The position numbers were made by a program, and so were the translations under genes. The notes beneath the pieces are model-generated. The model was given only the letters and a program-made list of their open reading frames with translations. It made no database searches and was not told the DNA's origin. Positions 17,461-25,835 of a stretch of DNA of 64,000 bases are shown here, one piece after another. This stretch comes from a virus. Every line of letters begins with the position of its first letter. Within the stretch, counting starts at the first letter, position 1. The stretch lies in the IMG/VR virus record IMGVR_UViG_3300032223_001943, positions 59,202 through 123,201 of that record. One strand, given 5' to 3'.

Positions 17461-17508
17461 ATTTCACTTAAGATGAAATAATGTATTTAATTTCACTTAA
17501 AATGAAAT
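17461..17508. repeat. two tandem operator-like inverted repeats
   Basis: ATTTCACTTAAGATGAAAT (17461-17479) and ATTTCACTTAAAATGAAAT (17490-17508), differing at one base and starting 29 bases apart. Each is itself an inverted repeat (TTTCA/TGAAA around 7 bases). The pair fits a dimeric repressor's double operator, located between the glycosyltransferase gene and the gene at 17538. Confidence 0.55.
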
Positions 17509-17537
17509 ATTACCAGATAAATATGAATCGGTTTGAT

Positions 17538-17921
17538 TTAATAATGTTCATAATATCTGAAATAATAATTTACCTTACCCATTGAAACTGTGTCGGCAAC
17601 TTCCGCCAAAATATAAAACCTAATTTTACGAATATCATTCTCAATCATTTCTTTTAGCACCTCACGATATAATTTAATTGACTCAAACGCACCATTAAGA
17701 TACGATTCACCCATTTGTGTTGTTTTTATTTCATGTTGATAAGGTAGTGAATATCTATCTGTCTTAACAATCGCGTGAACACCAATCTTATTGAAAACCT
17801 CAATCATATCCTTTTCAATTTTCTTTTCCAGGTCGATCATGCTTTCAATATATTGTTCTGGTGTTGGTTCGTTTAAGAAGAATAATAATCGATTCTCCAT
17901 TGAAGGTATAATTCTATCCAT
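17538..17921 (-). CDS. hypothetical protein (127 aa)
   Basis: Helical N-terminal part (TPEQYIESMIDLEKKIEKDM) and a C-terminal ILAEVADTVSMGKVNYYFRY. No family recognised. Lies 2 bases downstream of the lipoprotein gene, one transcript. Confidence 0.5.
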   Translation of the reverse strand: MDRIIPSMENRLLFFLNEPTPEQYIESMIDLEKKIEKDMIEVFNKIGVHAIVKTDRYSLPYQHEIKTTQMGESYLNGAFESIKLYREVLKEMIENDIRKIRFYILAEVADTVSMGKVNYYFRYYEHY

Positions 17922-17923
17922 CG

Positions 17924-18160
17924 TTATTGAATGTTTTCTTGATAAGTTGTTTTACCGGATTGTTGGGTGGTTATTGTCTCACCTTTATTTGTGTAATAAT
18001 GGCATCGCCCATTATCATAAAAACGATACATTTTGATTCCATCTTTTTCAAAAAGTAAATCAACTTTTATATCAAGACCTTCCCTTGAAGATGATACCGG
18101 ATCATGTTTACAGCTGGTTATTGTTAACCCCAGGATTAAAATTAATAATAGTTTTTTCAT
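17924..18160 (-). CDS. small lipoprotein (78 aa)
   Basis: MKKLLLILILGLTITSCKHD is a clear type II signal with lipobox ITSC, Cys at position 17. The mature part is about 60 residues (LDIKVDLLFEKDGIKMYRFYD) with no family. Minus-strand TATTTTTG just upstream of the start resembles a Bacteroidota -7 element. Confidence 0.7.
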   Translation of the reverse strand: MKKLLLILILGLTITSCKHDPVSSSREGLDIKVDLLFEKDGIKMYRFYDNGRCHYYTNKGETITTQQSGKTTYQENIQ

Positions 18161-18264
18161 TATTGTTTTATTTCTACAAAAATAATAAACATCTTTAATA
18201 AAAACAACTATTAGATAAAAACCTAATAATTGATTAACTCGACTTTTTTAATTAAACTTATTTT

Positions 18265-18852
18265 ATGGTAAATAATTTTGAACATATTAGATCCTTATTA
18301 GAGTTTGAATCTTCGGATGATTTTTATTTCATTCAGATTATCAAACGAAGAAAAGATAACCCCGGTTTATCTAGGGACATGAAGTTAATTGACAATTATT
18401 TCATTTATTCATTGGAAGAATACGATAAGGTTGAATTAAAAATTGTTGAACAATGTATGTTGAATAACTCAAGGGCTTATATTAGGTTGAATAGACGTAG
18501 TGCCAAGATTTGTTCCGTTCAAACTATTAGAAAAATCACCGAATTAATGTTAAATAACGACCATAAATCGGTAAAAAACGCTTATTTATCCGTTGCTGGT
18601 GAATTCCATAATGAAAAACCAAAAAGGTGGGTTGTTGATATTGATGAAGAAGATTTATTAAATAAGGAAGATATTGAAAAAACAATTGAAGATTTACATA
18701 AAGATAGTCCTGGATATAGTTATATTGCGACAATAAAAACAAAAAATGGTTATCATTTAATTGTGAATCCATTTAATTTAAAAATATTCAAGGGAAAATT
18801 TCCAACAGTTGAAATTAAAAAGGATAATCCGACCTTATTATTTTGTCCGTAA
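18265..18852 (+). CDS. possible AEP primase-like protein (195 aa)
   Basis: Two spaced motifs suggest the archaeo-eukaryotic primase catalytic core: RWVVDIDEED (hydrophobic-D-x-D) around residue 118, and KNGYHLIVNPFN (the s-x-H type motif) near residue 160. The N-terminal half is helical with RAYIRLNRRSAKI. No zinc site or helicase partner is adjacent, so this is a motif-based suggestion. It is the only plus-strand gene between 15 and 28 kb. Confidence 0.4.
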   Translation: MVNNFEHIRSLLEFESSDDFYFIQIIKRRKDNPGLSRDMKLIDNYFIYSLEEYDKVELKIVEQCMLNNSRAYIRLNRRSAKICSVQTIRKITELMLNNDHKSVKNAYLSVAGEFHNEKPKRWVVDIDEEDLLNKEDIEKTIEDLHKDSPGYSYIATIKTKNGYHLIVNPFNLKIFKGKFPTVEIKKDNPTLLFCP

Positions 18853-19272
18853 TCACCACTCCGTCATATCCAGACAAGACACACCTTGACCCGTGTGATT
18901 ATATTCTTTTTCAAGGAAATTTAACAATATTGGATCAATTTCGGGCCAATCAAAATCCATAACTTCAGTGAAAAAATTGAAAATTGTATTACAATCAAAA
19001 AAAACACTACCTACCCCCTTCTTTTTAAAGGTTTTATCGTAATATATTACTTTTTTACCATCTTCATCAATATAATGACAGTCATCACCTTCAACATCTA
19101 ACCTTAAATTTTTAAATGGATTCAAAAACGACTCTGAATTATCAGTATAAGCTTCTTTAATAATATTATCACCAAATATTTCTCTAGATTGAATCAGACC
19201 AAGTTTTTCAACCGCTAATCTAATTTTACGATTCAGTTGTTCGTTTTGTTGTTCCGTTATAATGATTTTCAT
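18853..19272 (-). CDS. paralogue family member with targeting-like N-terminus (139 aa)
   Basis: Begins MKIIITEQQNEQLNRKIR and continues into the family shared with 19301, 25314, 50710 and 51173: AVEKLGLIQSREIFGDNIIKEAY, SFLNPFKNLR, YIDEDGKKVIYYD, IFNFFTEVMDFD. Only this copy carries the MK.IITE.Q start. Late-type motif (minus strand AATATTTATTAAT) abuts the ATG. Function unknown. Confidence 0.65.
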   Translation of the reverse strand: MKIIITEQQNEQLNRKIRLAVEKLGLIQSREIFGDNIIKEAYTDNSESFLNPFKNLRLDVEGDDCHYIDEDGKKVIYYDKTFKKKGVGSVFFDCNTIFNFFTEVMDFDWPEIDPILLNFLEKEYNHTGQGVSCLDMTEW

Positions 19273-19300
19273 ATTAATAAATATTACATTATTTATAATA

Positions 19301-19687
19301 TTAAACCGATATAGGTGTGGGTTCTAATCCGACAATACCATATTCATTTTTCAACCAATCTTTTATAATTTTATCAATCACCACCTTATCAAAATCCATC
19401 ACAAAAGAAAAAAATATCCAAATTTTACTTCCATTAATATAAACATTACCCCTCTTTTCCAATAAATGTTTTGAATAATACATAACTATTGTTTCCCCGT
19501 CTTTATCTTTAAGATGAATATATTGGTCATTATCAATTTTAGTTAATTTATTATATTGTGATAAAAATGACAATGGATTATCATTAAACGATTGGTTTAT
19601 TAAACTATTACCGAATAGATCAATCGACGATTTCAAACCAAGTTTAAAAACTGTCGATTTAATCTTATCCTTTAATTTATCATTCAT
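19301..19687 (-). CDS. paralogue family member (128 aa)
   Basis: Shares KLGLKSSIDLFGNSLINQSF, NPLSFLSQYNKLTKI, GSKIWIFFSFVMDFD and IIKDWLKNEYGIVGL with the copies at 18853, 25314, 50710 and 51173. Adjacent to the 18853 copy, a tandem duplication. Its ATG overlaps the stop of the RmlC-like gene. Confidence 0.65.
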   Translation of the reverse strand: MNDKLKDKIKSTVFKLGLKSSIDLFGNSLINQSFNDNPLSFLSQYNKLTKIDNDQYIHLKDKDGETIVMYYSKHLLEKRGNVYINGSKIWIFFSFVMDFDKVVIDKIIKDWLKNEYGIVGLEPTPISV

Positions 19688-20223
19688 AATACATCGAAAT
19701 TCTTGGTGATATAGTCTTTATCTGAAATGACGATATCTTCATCATCAAAACCAATTAAATCATATAATTTCTTGTCTAATCCGTTTACTTCCTTCCAGTA
19801 AATTGAACCTTCATTTTCCGGTGAATAATCGTTATCGACAAGATATTGAACTACCGTATTAGCGTCGGTTGTGATAAACCCGTGGGCATAACCCCTAGGT
19901 ACCAACAACTCCGAACCTGGACTCATTTCAAATAAGGATAGTTTCAAAAACTCTGGTGAAGTTGGTCTAATATCCAAAACAAAATCAATGATTGACCCTG
20001 AAATAACCTTAACCAGTTTTGCTTGTTCCTTATCGTTAATTTGGAAATGTAAACCTCTCAACGTATATAATAACGGATTTACACTAATATTACTTTGAAT
20101 CCAATTTTTATCTTTTGATCCGACGTTATTTTTTAATGATAACGGGGCAAATGTTCCTCTATGATCCTTAAAGACCGAGTTATAAGTTAAATGTGCGATT
20201 TCCATATGTATTTTTTTTAACAA
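19684..20223 (-). CDS. rfbC: dTDP-4-dehydrorhamnose 3,5-epimerase-like protein
   Basis: 179 aa cupin. Signatures: FKDHRGTFAPLSLKN, TLRGLHFQINDKEQAKLVKV with the active-site His, GSIIDFVLDIRPTSP, and LLVPRGYAHGFITT. Known enzymes make dTDP-L-rhamnose precursors for surface polysaccharide. It could act with the GT25 enzyme to alter host LPS, though a full rhamnose pathway is not present here. MEIAHL at 20205 is an alternative start. TATATTTG lies upstream on the minus strand. Confidence 0.85.
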   Translation of the reverse strand: MLKKIHMEIAHLTYNSVFKDHRGTFAPLSLKNNVGSKDKNWIQSNISVNPLLYTLRGLHFQINDKEQAKLVKVISGSIIDFVLDIRPTSPEFLKLSLFEMSPGSELLVPRGYAHGFITTDANTVVQYLVDNDYSPENEGSIYWKEVNGLDKKLYDLIGFDDEDIVISDKDYITKNFDVL

Positions 20224-20238
20224 ATATAATAAATAATA

Positions 20239-21084
20239 TTAAACCAATTCATTTTTGATTCTGGTTTTTAACATTTCAATACAAGTTGCATTAATATCAA
20301 AAACAATTGATTTTCTTTTTAAGTCTTCACTAGCTATTGCGGTTGTCCCACTACCAGAAAAATAATCAACGACCAGATCACCAACATTGCTGCTGGCAAC
20401 AATACATTTTTTAACCAAATCTTTTGGTTTTTGGGTATTATGTTTGGTCAATACATTATCCGGTGATTTCTTAGTTTTAGCATAACTTCTAACCTCCAAC
20501 ATACTCCAATAAGGGACACAAAATTCATCCCATAAATTCCCAGGATAAGTTAATCTAACCTTCTCCCCTTGTTCATTCACCCACCAATCTTTTGGTGTTC
20601 CATCTTCATTCCTATATGGTGCTATCACCTTCTTCTCAACCATGACTTCATCAATGTTGAATGTATAATTTTTGGAATGTTTGGTGGCAAAGTAGATATC
20701 TTCATGGATTGATTTCCAGTTATTCTTTGCACCACGACCTTTATCCCGTTTCCAGGTGATTCTATTTTGAATATAAAAACCAACTTCTTCCAACACATCT
20801 TGAATAATATTGGAGTTTTGCCAACTAATACAAACATATATTGACCCGGTATCCTTTAATTGTCTATATGATAAACTTAAAACATCCTTAATCCAACTTC
20901 TAAATTCATCTTTTGATGACCATTGTTTGTCCCAATCTTGACGATCACCCTCAATTAGGTCAATATTTTGTTTTTTTCCACCTGAAATGTAATATGGGGG
21001 GTCCAAAAAGAATAAATCAACGGAATTATCTTCAATGTATTTAACCGAATTCTCAAAACTTTCGTTGAAATATCTTATATCCAT
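20239..21084 (-). CDS. site-specific DNA methyltransferase (amino-methyl, beta class)
   Basis: 281 aa. Catalytic motif IV LFFLDPPYYISGG comes before the AdoMet motif VVDYFSGSGTTAIASE at about residue 240, the beta-class order for N4-cytosine or N6-adenine methylases. NTQKPKDLVKKCI precedes motif I as usual. The upstream nuclease gene overlaps it by 10 bases, forming a restriction-modification cassette. Recognition sequence cannot be read. Confidence 0.9.
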   Translation of the reverse strand: MDIRYFNESFENSVKYIEDNSVDLFFLDPPYYISGGKKQNIDLIEGDRQDWDKQWSSKDEFRSWIKDVLSLSYRQLKDTGSIYVCISWQNSNIIQDVLEEVGFYIQNRITWKRDKGRGAKNNWKSIHEDIYFATKHSKNYTFNIDEVMVEKKVIAPYRNEDGTPKDWWVNEQGEKVRLTYPGNLWDEFCVPYWSMLEVRSYAKTKKSPDNVLTKHNTQKPKDLVKKCIVASSNVGDLVVDYFSGSGTTAIASEDLKRKSIVFDINATCIEMLKTRIKNELV

Positions 21085-21662
21085 AACTTTTTTTCTTTTT
21101 CAATCTTCTTTATTCTTGAATCGTGATATAAATTAACCACTTTTTTAAGTTTTTCAAACCAGGTTAACTTGGTATCATCGTTGAAAATTAATTCATTATT
21201 CATATTTTTTATCTGAAGTTGACCTCTACCTAGTGAGCCGATTCTTAATATTGAAAAATCCAAATTCCAGATATATTTAACCTCAATATTGTTAATTATA
21301 ACCAAATTTTCTTGGATTTTGTAGGAAATGAATACATATATTAAACTTTTATTTTCATCCAATAGGATTTCTCGTAGTTTTTCAATGGATGTCAGATTCG
21401 GCATGGAAAAATCCAAATCAAGGTTGTGTGTTTTAATATCCACATAATGATGAACGCCATTTTCAATTAATGATATATCTTCAACGGATTTTTTACTTCT
21501 GGCTTCAACATATTCATTAATTAAATTATCATCCTTTAACGATTTCAATATTTCAATCGCCTTAAATTCCAATAAATCACCAATGGTTCGTTGTCCCGAT
21601 CCATCCTGAATGGTGAAGTCGGTTAACTGTTCTTGAATCTTATTTTTTATGGTTGTTATCAT
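21075..21662 (-). CDS. probable type II restriction endonuclease
   Basis: 195 aa. GDLLEFKAIEIL, then SVEDISLIENGVHHYVDIKTHN, fits a PD-(D/E)xK nuclease, with Glu and Asp upstream of D-I-K in the second strand. Overlaps the methyltransferase start, the usual arrangement of a type II system. Identity as its cognate nuclease is inferred from motif plus context. IS607 element 1 begins 86 bases from its start codon. Confidence 0.65.
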   Translation of the reverse strand: MITTIKNKIQEQLTDFTIQDGSGQRTIGDLLEFKAIEILKSLKDDNLINEYVEARSKKSVEDISLIENGVHHYVDIKTHNLDLDFSMPNLTSIEKLREILLDENKSLIYVFISYKIQENLVIINNIEVKYIWNLDFSILRIGSLGRGQLQIKNMNNELIFNDDTKLTWFEKLKKVVNLYHDSRIKKIEKEKKLWI

Positions 21663-21747
21663 ACATCAATAATAAGAAAAATAAATTAAAAAAGGAAATC
21701 CCCAGTTTGAAAATTAATAGTAATATATGGAAATATTACATTCATTT

Positions 21748-23082
21748 TCATTTATCAAACGTTACTTTGATTGGGCAAACTGGAATACCCTCTATCCCAT
21801 CAACAAATGCATTTGGGACTACTTTTCGTATGATGTTAAACGAACCGTTAACATCGGCGTTAATGGTTGTTTTTTCACCTTTTATTTTATATAAACCTCT
21901 ATGTTGTCTATAACCGGAAAAGTTATAAAGATTTTCATCATTTTCACCACCATATATCGGTATTTCATCCATATTCATGAAGCTAGCTTTACTAGTATAC
22001 GATTCTTCCGTTAAAATAACAATTAATCCATTAAGTTTGGCTTTGTATAATATTTGGTCAATTAATTTTGAAAATGGTATTGATACGAATGATTGATTGT
22101 TCTTTTTACCATTATTAACTCCTTGTTTCCAAAATTTATTTTTACCAACACATATTGTTTTAATTTCATTATTTAAACAAAAATCAATTAAATAATTTGA
22201 TGTTTGATGAAAATATTTCTCTATTTTACCATTGCGTTTATTAGTTAATTGATTAATTTTTTTTGAATGTTTAACTTGTTTTGAACCTTCTTTACCATAG
22301 TTAAGTTTATATTCATCTAATTCTACTTTAGATTTATTTGGCAATTCCGACATTAATTTAGATTTGGTTTTATTATAAAATTGGTTAATTGATTTAATTG
22401 GTCTACCGTTAATAAGTACAGGTCTTACCCCCTTTTTATTTGATGTTATAGTTATTAAATTATTAACACCCAAATCCACACCAACGTATGAATTATCTGG
22501 AAAATCTACTTCATAATTTTCTTGTTTTTCATATACAATTTCTATTTTATATTCGATTTTATTAATCGGAACTATTCGTACCTGATTCAATTTATTTGTA
22601 TTATTTATAAATGGTATTATTAAATTTGTTTTTGACAATTTAACTTGTTTATGCTTTTTAAGATAAGGTTTAGATATTGCACCCAATTCATACTCCAACA
22701 TAACCCTACCATTTAATTTATTTTTATAATTAGGTAAACTAGGTTTACCGGTATATTTGTGAGGATTTTTCTTCCAATCTTTTATTGACTTAAAAAATGA
22801 TTTCCAATTCTTATCTAATTTCATTAAAACTAAACTAGACACTTTAGCTGGTAATGACTTATAATTTTCATCCGACTTTAGAATTTTTTTTAAGTCATAA
22901 TAACCGAAATATATTGCATGGTCACACTTCCCTTCTTCTTTTAATTTAGAAGTCTCAATGAATGTTTGTCTAACAATAAAATTAGCTCTATTATATAAAT
23001 TTTTACCCAAAAAACATAGATTATCTATTTCCTTAAAAAAAGGATTATTATTGTCAATAATATGTTTTTCGATTAAAATCAT
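21748..23082 (-). CDS. tnpB: TnpB, variant with non-canonical RuvC-II and no zinc ribbon
   Basis: 444 aa RNA-guided nuclease family protein. RuvC-I Asp in YVGVDLGVNNLITI and RuvC-III Asp in TTINADVNGSFNII are present. Where canonical TnpB has a Glu (ED motif) this one reads TICVGKNKFWKQG. A Glu pair appears instead in LTEESYTSKASF. The CxxC pairs of the target-nucleic-acid-binding domain are lost. This matches a known TnpB subgroup with relocated RuvC-II Glu, so activity is plausible. The guide RNA would overlap and extend past the 3' end at 21748. Confidence 0.85.
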   Translation of the reverse strand: MILIEKHIIDNNNPFFKEIDNLCFLGKNLYNRANFIVRQTFIETSKLKEEGKCDHAIYFGYYDLKKILKSDENYKSLPAKVSSLVLMKLDKNWKSFFKSIKDWKKNPHKYTGKPSLPNYKNKLNGRVMLEYELGAISKPYLKKHKQVKLSKTNLIIPFINNTNKLNQVRIVPINKIEYKIEIVYEKQENYEVDFPDNSYVGVDLGVNNLITITSNKKGVRPVLINGRPIKSINQFYNKTKSKLMSELPNKSKVELDEYKLNYGKEGSKQVKHSKKINQLTNKRNGKIEKYFHQTSNYLIDFCLNNEIKTICVGKNKFWKQGVNNGKKNNQSFVSIPFSKLIDQILYKAKLNGLIVILTEESYTSKASFMNMDEIPIYGGENDENLYNFSGYRQHRGLYKIKGEKTTINADVNGSFNIIRKVVPNAFVDGIEGIPVCPIKVTFDK

Positions 23083-23089
23083 TATTTTT

Positions 23090-23641
23090 CTAAAAACTCA
23101 ATAATATCTTGTTTGTTTTTCTTAAACCATACATCCTAGCCGAAAATGAATAAATTATAGAAACTAAATCCTGAATTAAATCCGTCTTATCATCATCTGT
23201 TCGATTAACAACTATTATTTCTTTATCGTTATTATTCAATAAAGTTTCAATATAATTAAATCCGAATCTAGTTAAACGATCTTTATTTTCGACCAAAAGA
23301 ATATCATAATTGTTTTGTTTAAGTATTTTGGTTAATTTTTTTCTATTATCATTCAAACCTGAACCAATTTCTTTTATATTATCAATAATTGTATAACCAT
23401 TATTAATCGCGTAATTGGTTAATCTTTCAGATTGTCTTTCTAAATTATCCTTCATAGATGATGTAGAAACTCTAGAATAAATTATTACGTTATTCTTCTT
23501 TTCAAGTTTATTAATTGGTATTAATACATGATTAGTTTCGTCAATGAATGCACCCTTAATCTTACCCTTCTTAAAACGATTCCAAGCGGTTCGATAAGTG
23601 ACGTTAAATTTTTTGGCATAATCCGATAATTTATAATACAT
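23090..23641 (-). CDS. tnpA: IS607 serine recombinase TnpA
   Basis: 183 aa. N-terminal MerR-like helix-turn-helix (YAKKFNVTYRTAWNRFKKGK), then a small serine resolvase domain with nucleophile in IIYSRVSTS and IKEIGSGLNDNR, VENKDRLTRFGF. Catalyses transposition without target duplication. Closest here to the copy at 54173. TATATTTATATG lies 12 bases before its start. Confidence 0.9.
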   Translation of the reverse strand: MYYKLSDYAKKFNVTYRTAWNRFKKGKIKGAFIDETNHVLIPINKLEKKNNVIIYSRVSTSSMKDNLERQSERLTNYAINNGYTIIDNIKEIGSGLNDNRKKLTKILKQNNYDILLVENKDRLTRFGFNYIETLLNNNDKEIIVVNRTDDDKTDLIQDLVSIIYSFSARMYGLRKTNKILLSF

Positions 23642-23652
23642 AAACTTGTTTT

Positions 23653-23664
23653 CATATAAATATA
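23653..23664 (-). promoter_or_regulatory. late-type motif before tnpA of element 1
   Basis: Minus strand TATATTTATATG, the same motif that precedes phage late-type genes and the other three tnpA genes. Confidence 0.4.
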
Positions 23665-23771
23665 CTGTAAGTGTATAAAAAGTATAGAAAATATAAAATA
23701 TTTTTACAATATTTTTCTATTATTTATTAACACTAGTTATACCACCCTTAATAAAAAAAGTGGGGATCGGA

Positions 23772-23790
23772 CCAATAATACTATTATTGG
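23772..23790. repeat. perfect 19-base palindrome
   Basis: CCAATAATA, a central C, then TATTATTGG, between IS607 element 1 and the gene at 23796. The surrounding 23665-23795 holds no gene. It could be an operator or the stem of a weak terminator (no clear T-run). Confidence 0.4.
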
Positions 23791-23795
23791 TGGGG

Positions 23796-24029
23796 TTAAA
23801 TGTATTTTCGAATTAACTTAAAGATTTCATTAATATCACTAAATTCTATTTCACCATCTGGACGTACCGGAATAAACGCCAATGTAAATCCGTGATTTCC
23901 GGAGAAGGTTTCAACAACTCGTTTGTTATTGATATAATCAATATAAATCCAGGGGTAGTTTGATGATAAAACAACATCAATACCAACCTTTTTCATCCGT
24001 TCAATAAATATTGTTATTTTATTTTCCAT
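23796..24029 (-). CDS. small hypothetical protein (77 aa)
   Basis: Starts MENKITIFIERMKKVGIDVV, with SNYPWIYIDYINNKRVVETF and GHTL-like GNHGFTLAFIPV. The pattern resembles small phage proteins of unknown function that end in an FKLIRKYI helix. Overlaps the gene at 24014 by 16 bases. Confidence 0.6.
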   Translation of the reverse strand: MENKITIFIERMKKVGIDVVLSSNYPWIYIDYINNKRVVETFSGNHGFTLAFIPVRPDGEIEFSDINEIFKLIRKYI

Positions 24030-24184
24030 TTTTCAAATCTTCGTTTAATTATTTCTTCTAACTTATCGGTGATTTCTTTTTCTGTCTCGTCATCGAGGTT
24101 AAACCACCAATCATCGAATCCACCTCTATCACATAATGTATCAATGATTTCACCAACACATTTTTTAATCTCACTTTTATTCAT
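24014..24184 (-). CDS. small acidic protein (56 aa)
   Basis: ATG at 24184-24182, stop at 24016-24014. Begins MNKSEIKKCVGEIIDTLCDR and contains FDDWWFNLDDETEKEI. The start overlaps the stop of the gene at 24184 in ATGA fashion, which supports it as real. Confidence 0.6.
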   Translation of the reverse strand: MNKSEIKKCVGEIIDTLCDRGGFDDWWFNLDDETEKEITDKLEEIIKRRFEKWKIK

Positions 24185-24429
24185 CATTCCACCATTTTGA
24201 ATGTTGTTGATTTAACACTATTTTTATATTTTTGAGATTCTAAATCTTTATCTATCTCAATTGCTGACAATGCACCTTCTTCAGTTAGATATAAAATATT
24301 ATTAATGTTTTCCCAAACAATTCTTGGTCTTTTAATCCAGCCACCATTAATTTCCATTTTCATAACTTGAGCAACATATCGTTTCTCACCGTTATTTAAT
24401 TCATCAATTCTAATTCTATATCTACTCAT
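24184..24429 (-). CDS. small hypothetical protein (81 aa)
   Basis: Start taken at MSRYRIRIDELNNGEKRYVA; an upstream in-frame ATG at 24447 is possible. Contains YLTEEGALSAIEIDKD. Part of a minus-strand chain of coupled small genes. No family. Confidence 0.55.
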   Translation of the reverse strand: MSRYRIRIDELNNGEKRYVAQVMKMEINGGWIKRPRIVWENINNILYLTEEGALSAIEIDKDLESQKYKNSVKSTTFKMVE

Positions 24430-24796
24430 CATTAAAATGTTTCTCAAAATAAAATATAACTTTATTTTCTGTTACATTCAATAGACCATAATCTTTTGCT
24501 AATCTAAAGTTAGGTGTGTCACGTTCCAATCTGTTTATGGAATTTTGAACCACTTCTCTAAACATTTCTAAAGAAAAGGTTGATTTCCATTTATTACATC
24601 TAACACAAGATGGATTTAAATTATCCATATCGTCAGTTCCTCGTTCAACACCCCAAACAACAAGTGTTTCATCTTTATCATTACGATATAATGGTTTTAC
24701 GTGGTCCACTTGCATTTCCTTTATGGTAATATTTTTACCACAATAAGCACAGTGTCCCGAACATTTATTGTAAACATCAACCCGATTAATTTTCAT
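24422..24796 (-). CDS. HNH endonuclease (124 aa)
   Basis: HNH fold with CSGHCAYCGKNI and SCVRCNKWK zinc pairs around MQVDHVKPLYRN (the DH motif) and DNLNPSC. Free-standing phage HNH nucleases cut DNA, either in homing or in packaging. No specific target is suggested by the neighbours, which are small hypothetical genes. Overlaps the next gene by 8 bases. Confidence 0.85.
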   Translation of the reverse strand: MKINRVDVYNKCSGHCAYCGKNITIKEMQVDHVKPLYRNDKDETLVVWGVERGTDDMDNLNPSCVRCNKWKSTFSLEMFREVVQNSINRLERDTPNFRLAKDYGLLNVTENKVIFYFEKHFNDE

Positions 24797-24815
24797 TTTA
24801 TATAAGTTTCATCTT

Positions 24816-24902
24816 TTAATGTACATAAATTACCACCTGTTCTTGGTAGTTCGGTTCTACTCCACCAAAATATTTTTTATATAAGTCCTTAAATAGATTC
24901 AT
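24816..24902 (-). CDS. 28-residue peptide
   Basis: MNLFKDLYKKYFGGVEPNYQ and onward to IYVH. Its start overlaps the end of the gene at 24889 by 14 bases. The character is protein-like and the coupling regular, but evidence is limited to that. Confidence 0.35.
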   Translation of the reverse strand: MNLFKDLYKKYFGGVEPNYQEQVVIYVH

Positions 24903-25197
24903 GTTGTGATATATTTTTATTAGTTAATTCTTCCAGGTGGGGTTGGTTTTCCAATTTTTCTATTACGATGTTAATTGCGTCATGATGTTTTATCTCGTTT
25001 GAAAATTCAATACCGACAAGACCTATTACTTCATTATTAATGTAATGTCTGAATTTACCTTGTTGTTTATTCACTTCCCAGTCCATCGATACATCATTCG
25101 CGTGATCTAATACCGCTTTATACCCTCCATCATTTTCATACCACAAACGAATGATATTATTATGACTAAATTGTTTAATAAATTCCCCTAATTTCAT
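24889..25197 (-). CDS. conserved-looking phage hypothetical protein (102 aa)
   Basis: Start at MKLGEFIKQFSHNNIIRLWY rather than six codons earlier. The body (VSMDWEVNKQQGKFRHYINNEVIGLVGI, then AINIVIEKL) matches a pattern I recall from many phage proteins with a DWE and AINIVI signature. Role unknown. Confidence 0.6.
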   Translation of the reverse strand: MKLGEFIKQFSHNNIIRLWYENDGGYKAVLDHANDVSMDWEVNKQQGKFRHYINNEVIGLVGIEFSNEIKHHDAINIVIEKLENQPHLEELTNKNISQHESI

Positions 25198-25313
25198 AAA
25201 ATTTCTTTTCTTCAAACATAAACAAAAAATTTTATAAAAAAAAACGATACAAAAAAGATATTAAAAATATTCATTTATATAGAAAAACTGTGATTTGGAA
25301 TAATATCGGATAA

Positions 25314-25724
25314 TTAAACGAAATCATAATGAAAATCCTGAAGATCATGACGGAAATCAATATCCCAATAAGTGTTGGGGGGTAACTTATAAAATTCGAC
25401 AAACCAATTCTTTAATATCTGAACAGTAGAAAAGAAATCAAGTTCCTTTATGTAAGAAAAATACGTCCAGATTTCTTGATAGTTAAACATAACCGAACAA
25501 ACCTCTGGACGATATCTAAACATGATTTCATTATTTTCACTAACCCAAATAATTACGGAATCATCTGAATTGGTTAATTTCCTTAAATCCTTGAAGTTAT
25601 TCATAAATTCAAAATGATTGTTATAGACTTCATTAATGATATCTTTACCGAATAAATCAATTGAAGAATTTAATCCAATTTTTTTAATCGACAATTTTAT
25701 CCTAGTTTTTAGATTATCATCCAT
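25314..25724 (-). CDS. paralogue family member (136 aa)
   Basis: Shares IKKIGLNSSIDLFGKDIINEVY, FMNNFKDLRKL, YQEIWTYFSYIKELDF and ILKNWFVEFYKL with the copies at 18853, 19301, 50710 and 51173. The most divergent C-terminus of the five. No catalytic motif. Solitary transcription unit. About 100 bases of AT-rich, gene-free DNA follow on each side. Confidence 0.6.
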   Translation of the reverse strand: MDDNLKTRIKLSIKKIGLNSSIDLFGKDIINEVYNNHFEFMNNFKDLRKLTNSDDSVIIWVSENNEIMFRYRPEVCSVMFNYQEIWTYFSYIKELDFFSTVQILKNWFVEFYKLPPNTYWDIDFRHDLQDFHYDFV

Positions 25725-25835
25725 TGAGTTATCTTAATCTTTTGAAATGTTTATAAACCAAACTACCACAAACAATAGGGGGTATTAGTGGGGACGTAAC
25801 GAGTCTATAAAAACAGTTTCTATATCTAGTTCTTT

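Larger units (their letters stand above)
21748..23664 (-). mobile_element. IS607-family element 1
   Basis: Contains tnpB (21748-23082) and the serine recombinase tnpA (23090-23641) in the usual IS607 order. Exact ends cannot be fixed without an empty site. The 5' bound includes the promoter-like motif at 23653-23664. Confidence 0.8.
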
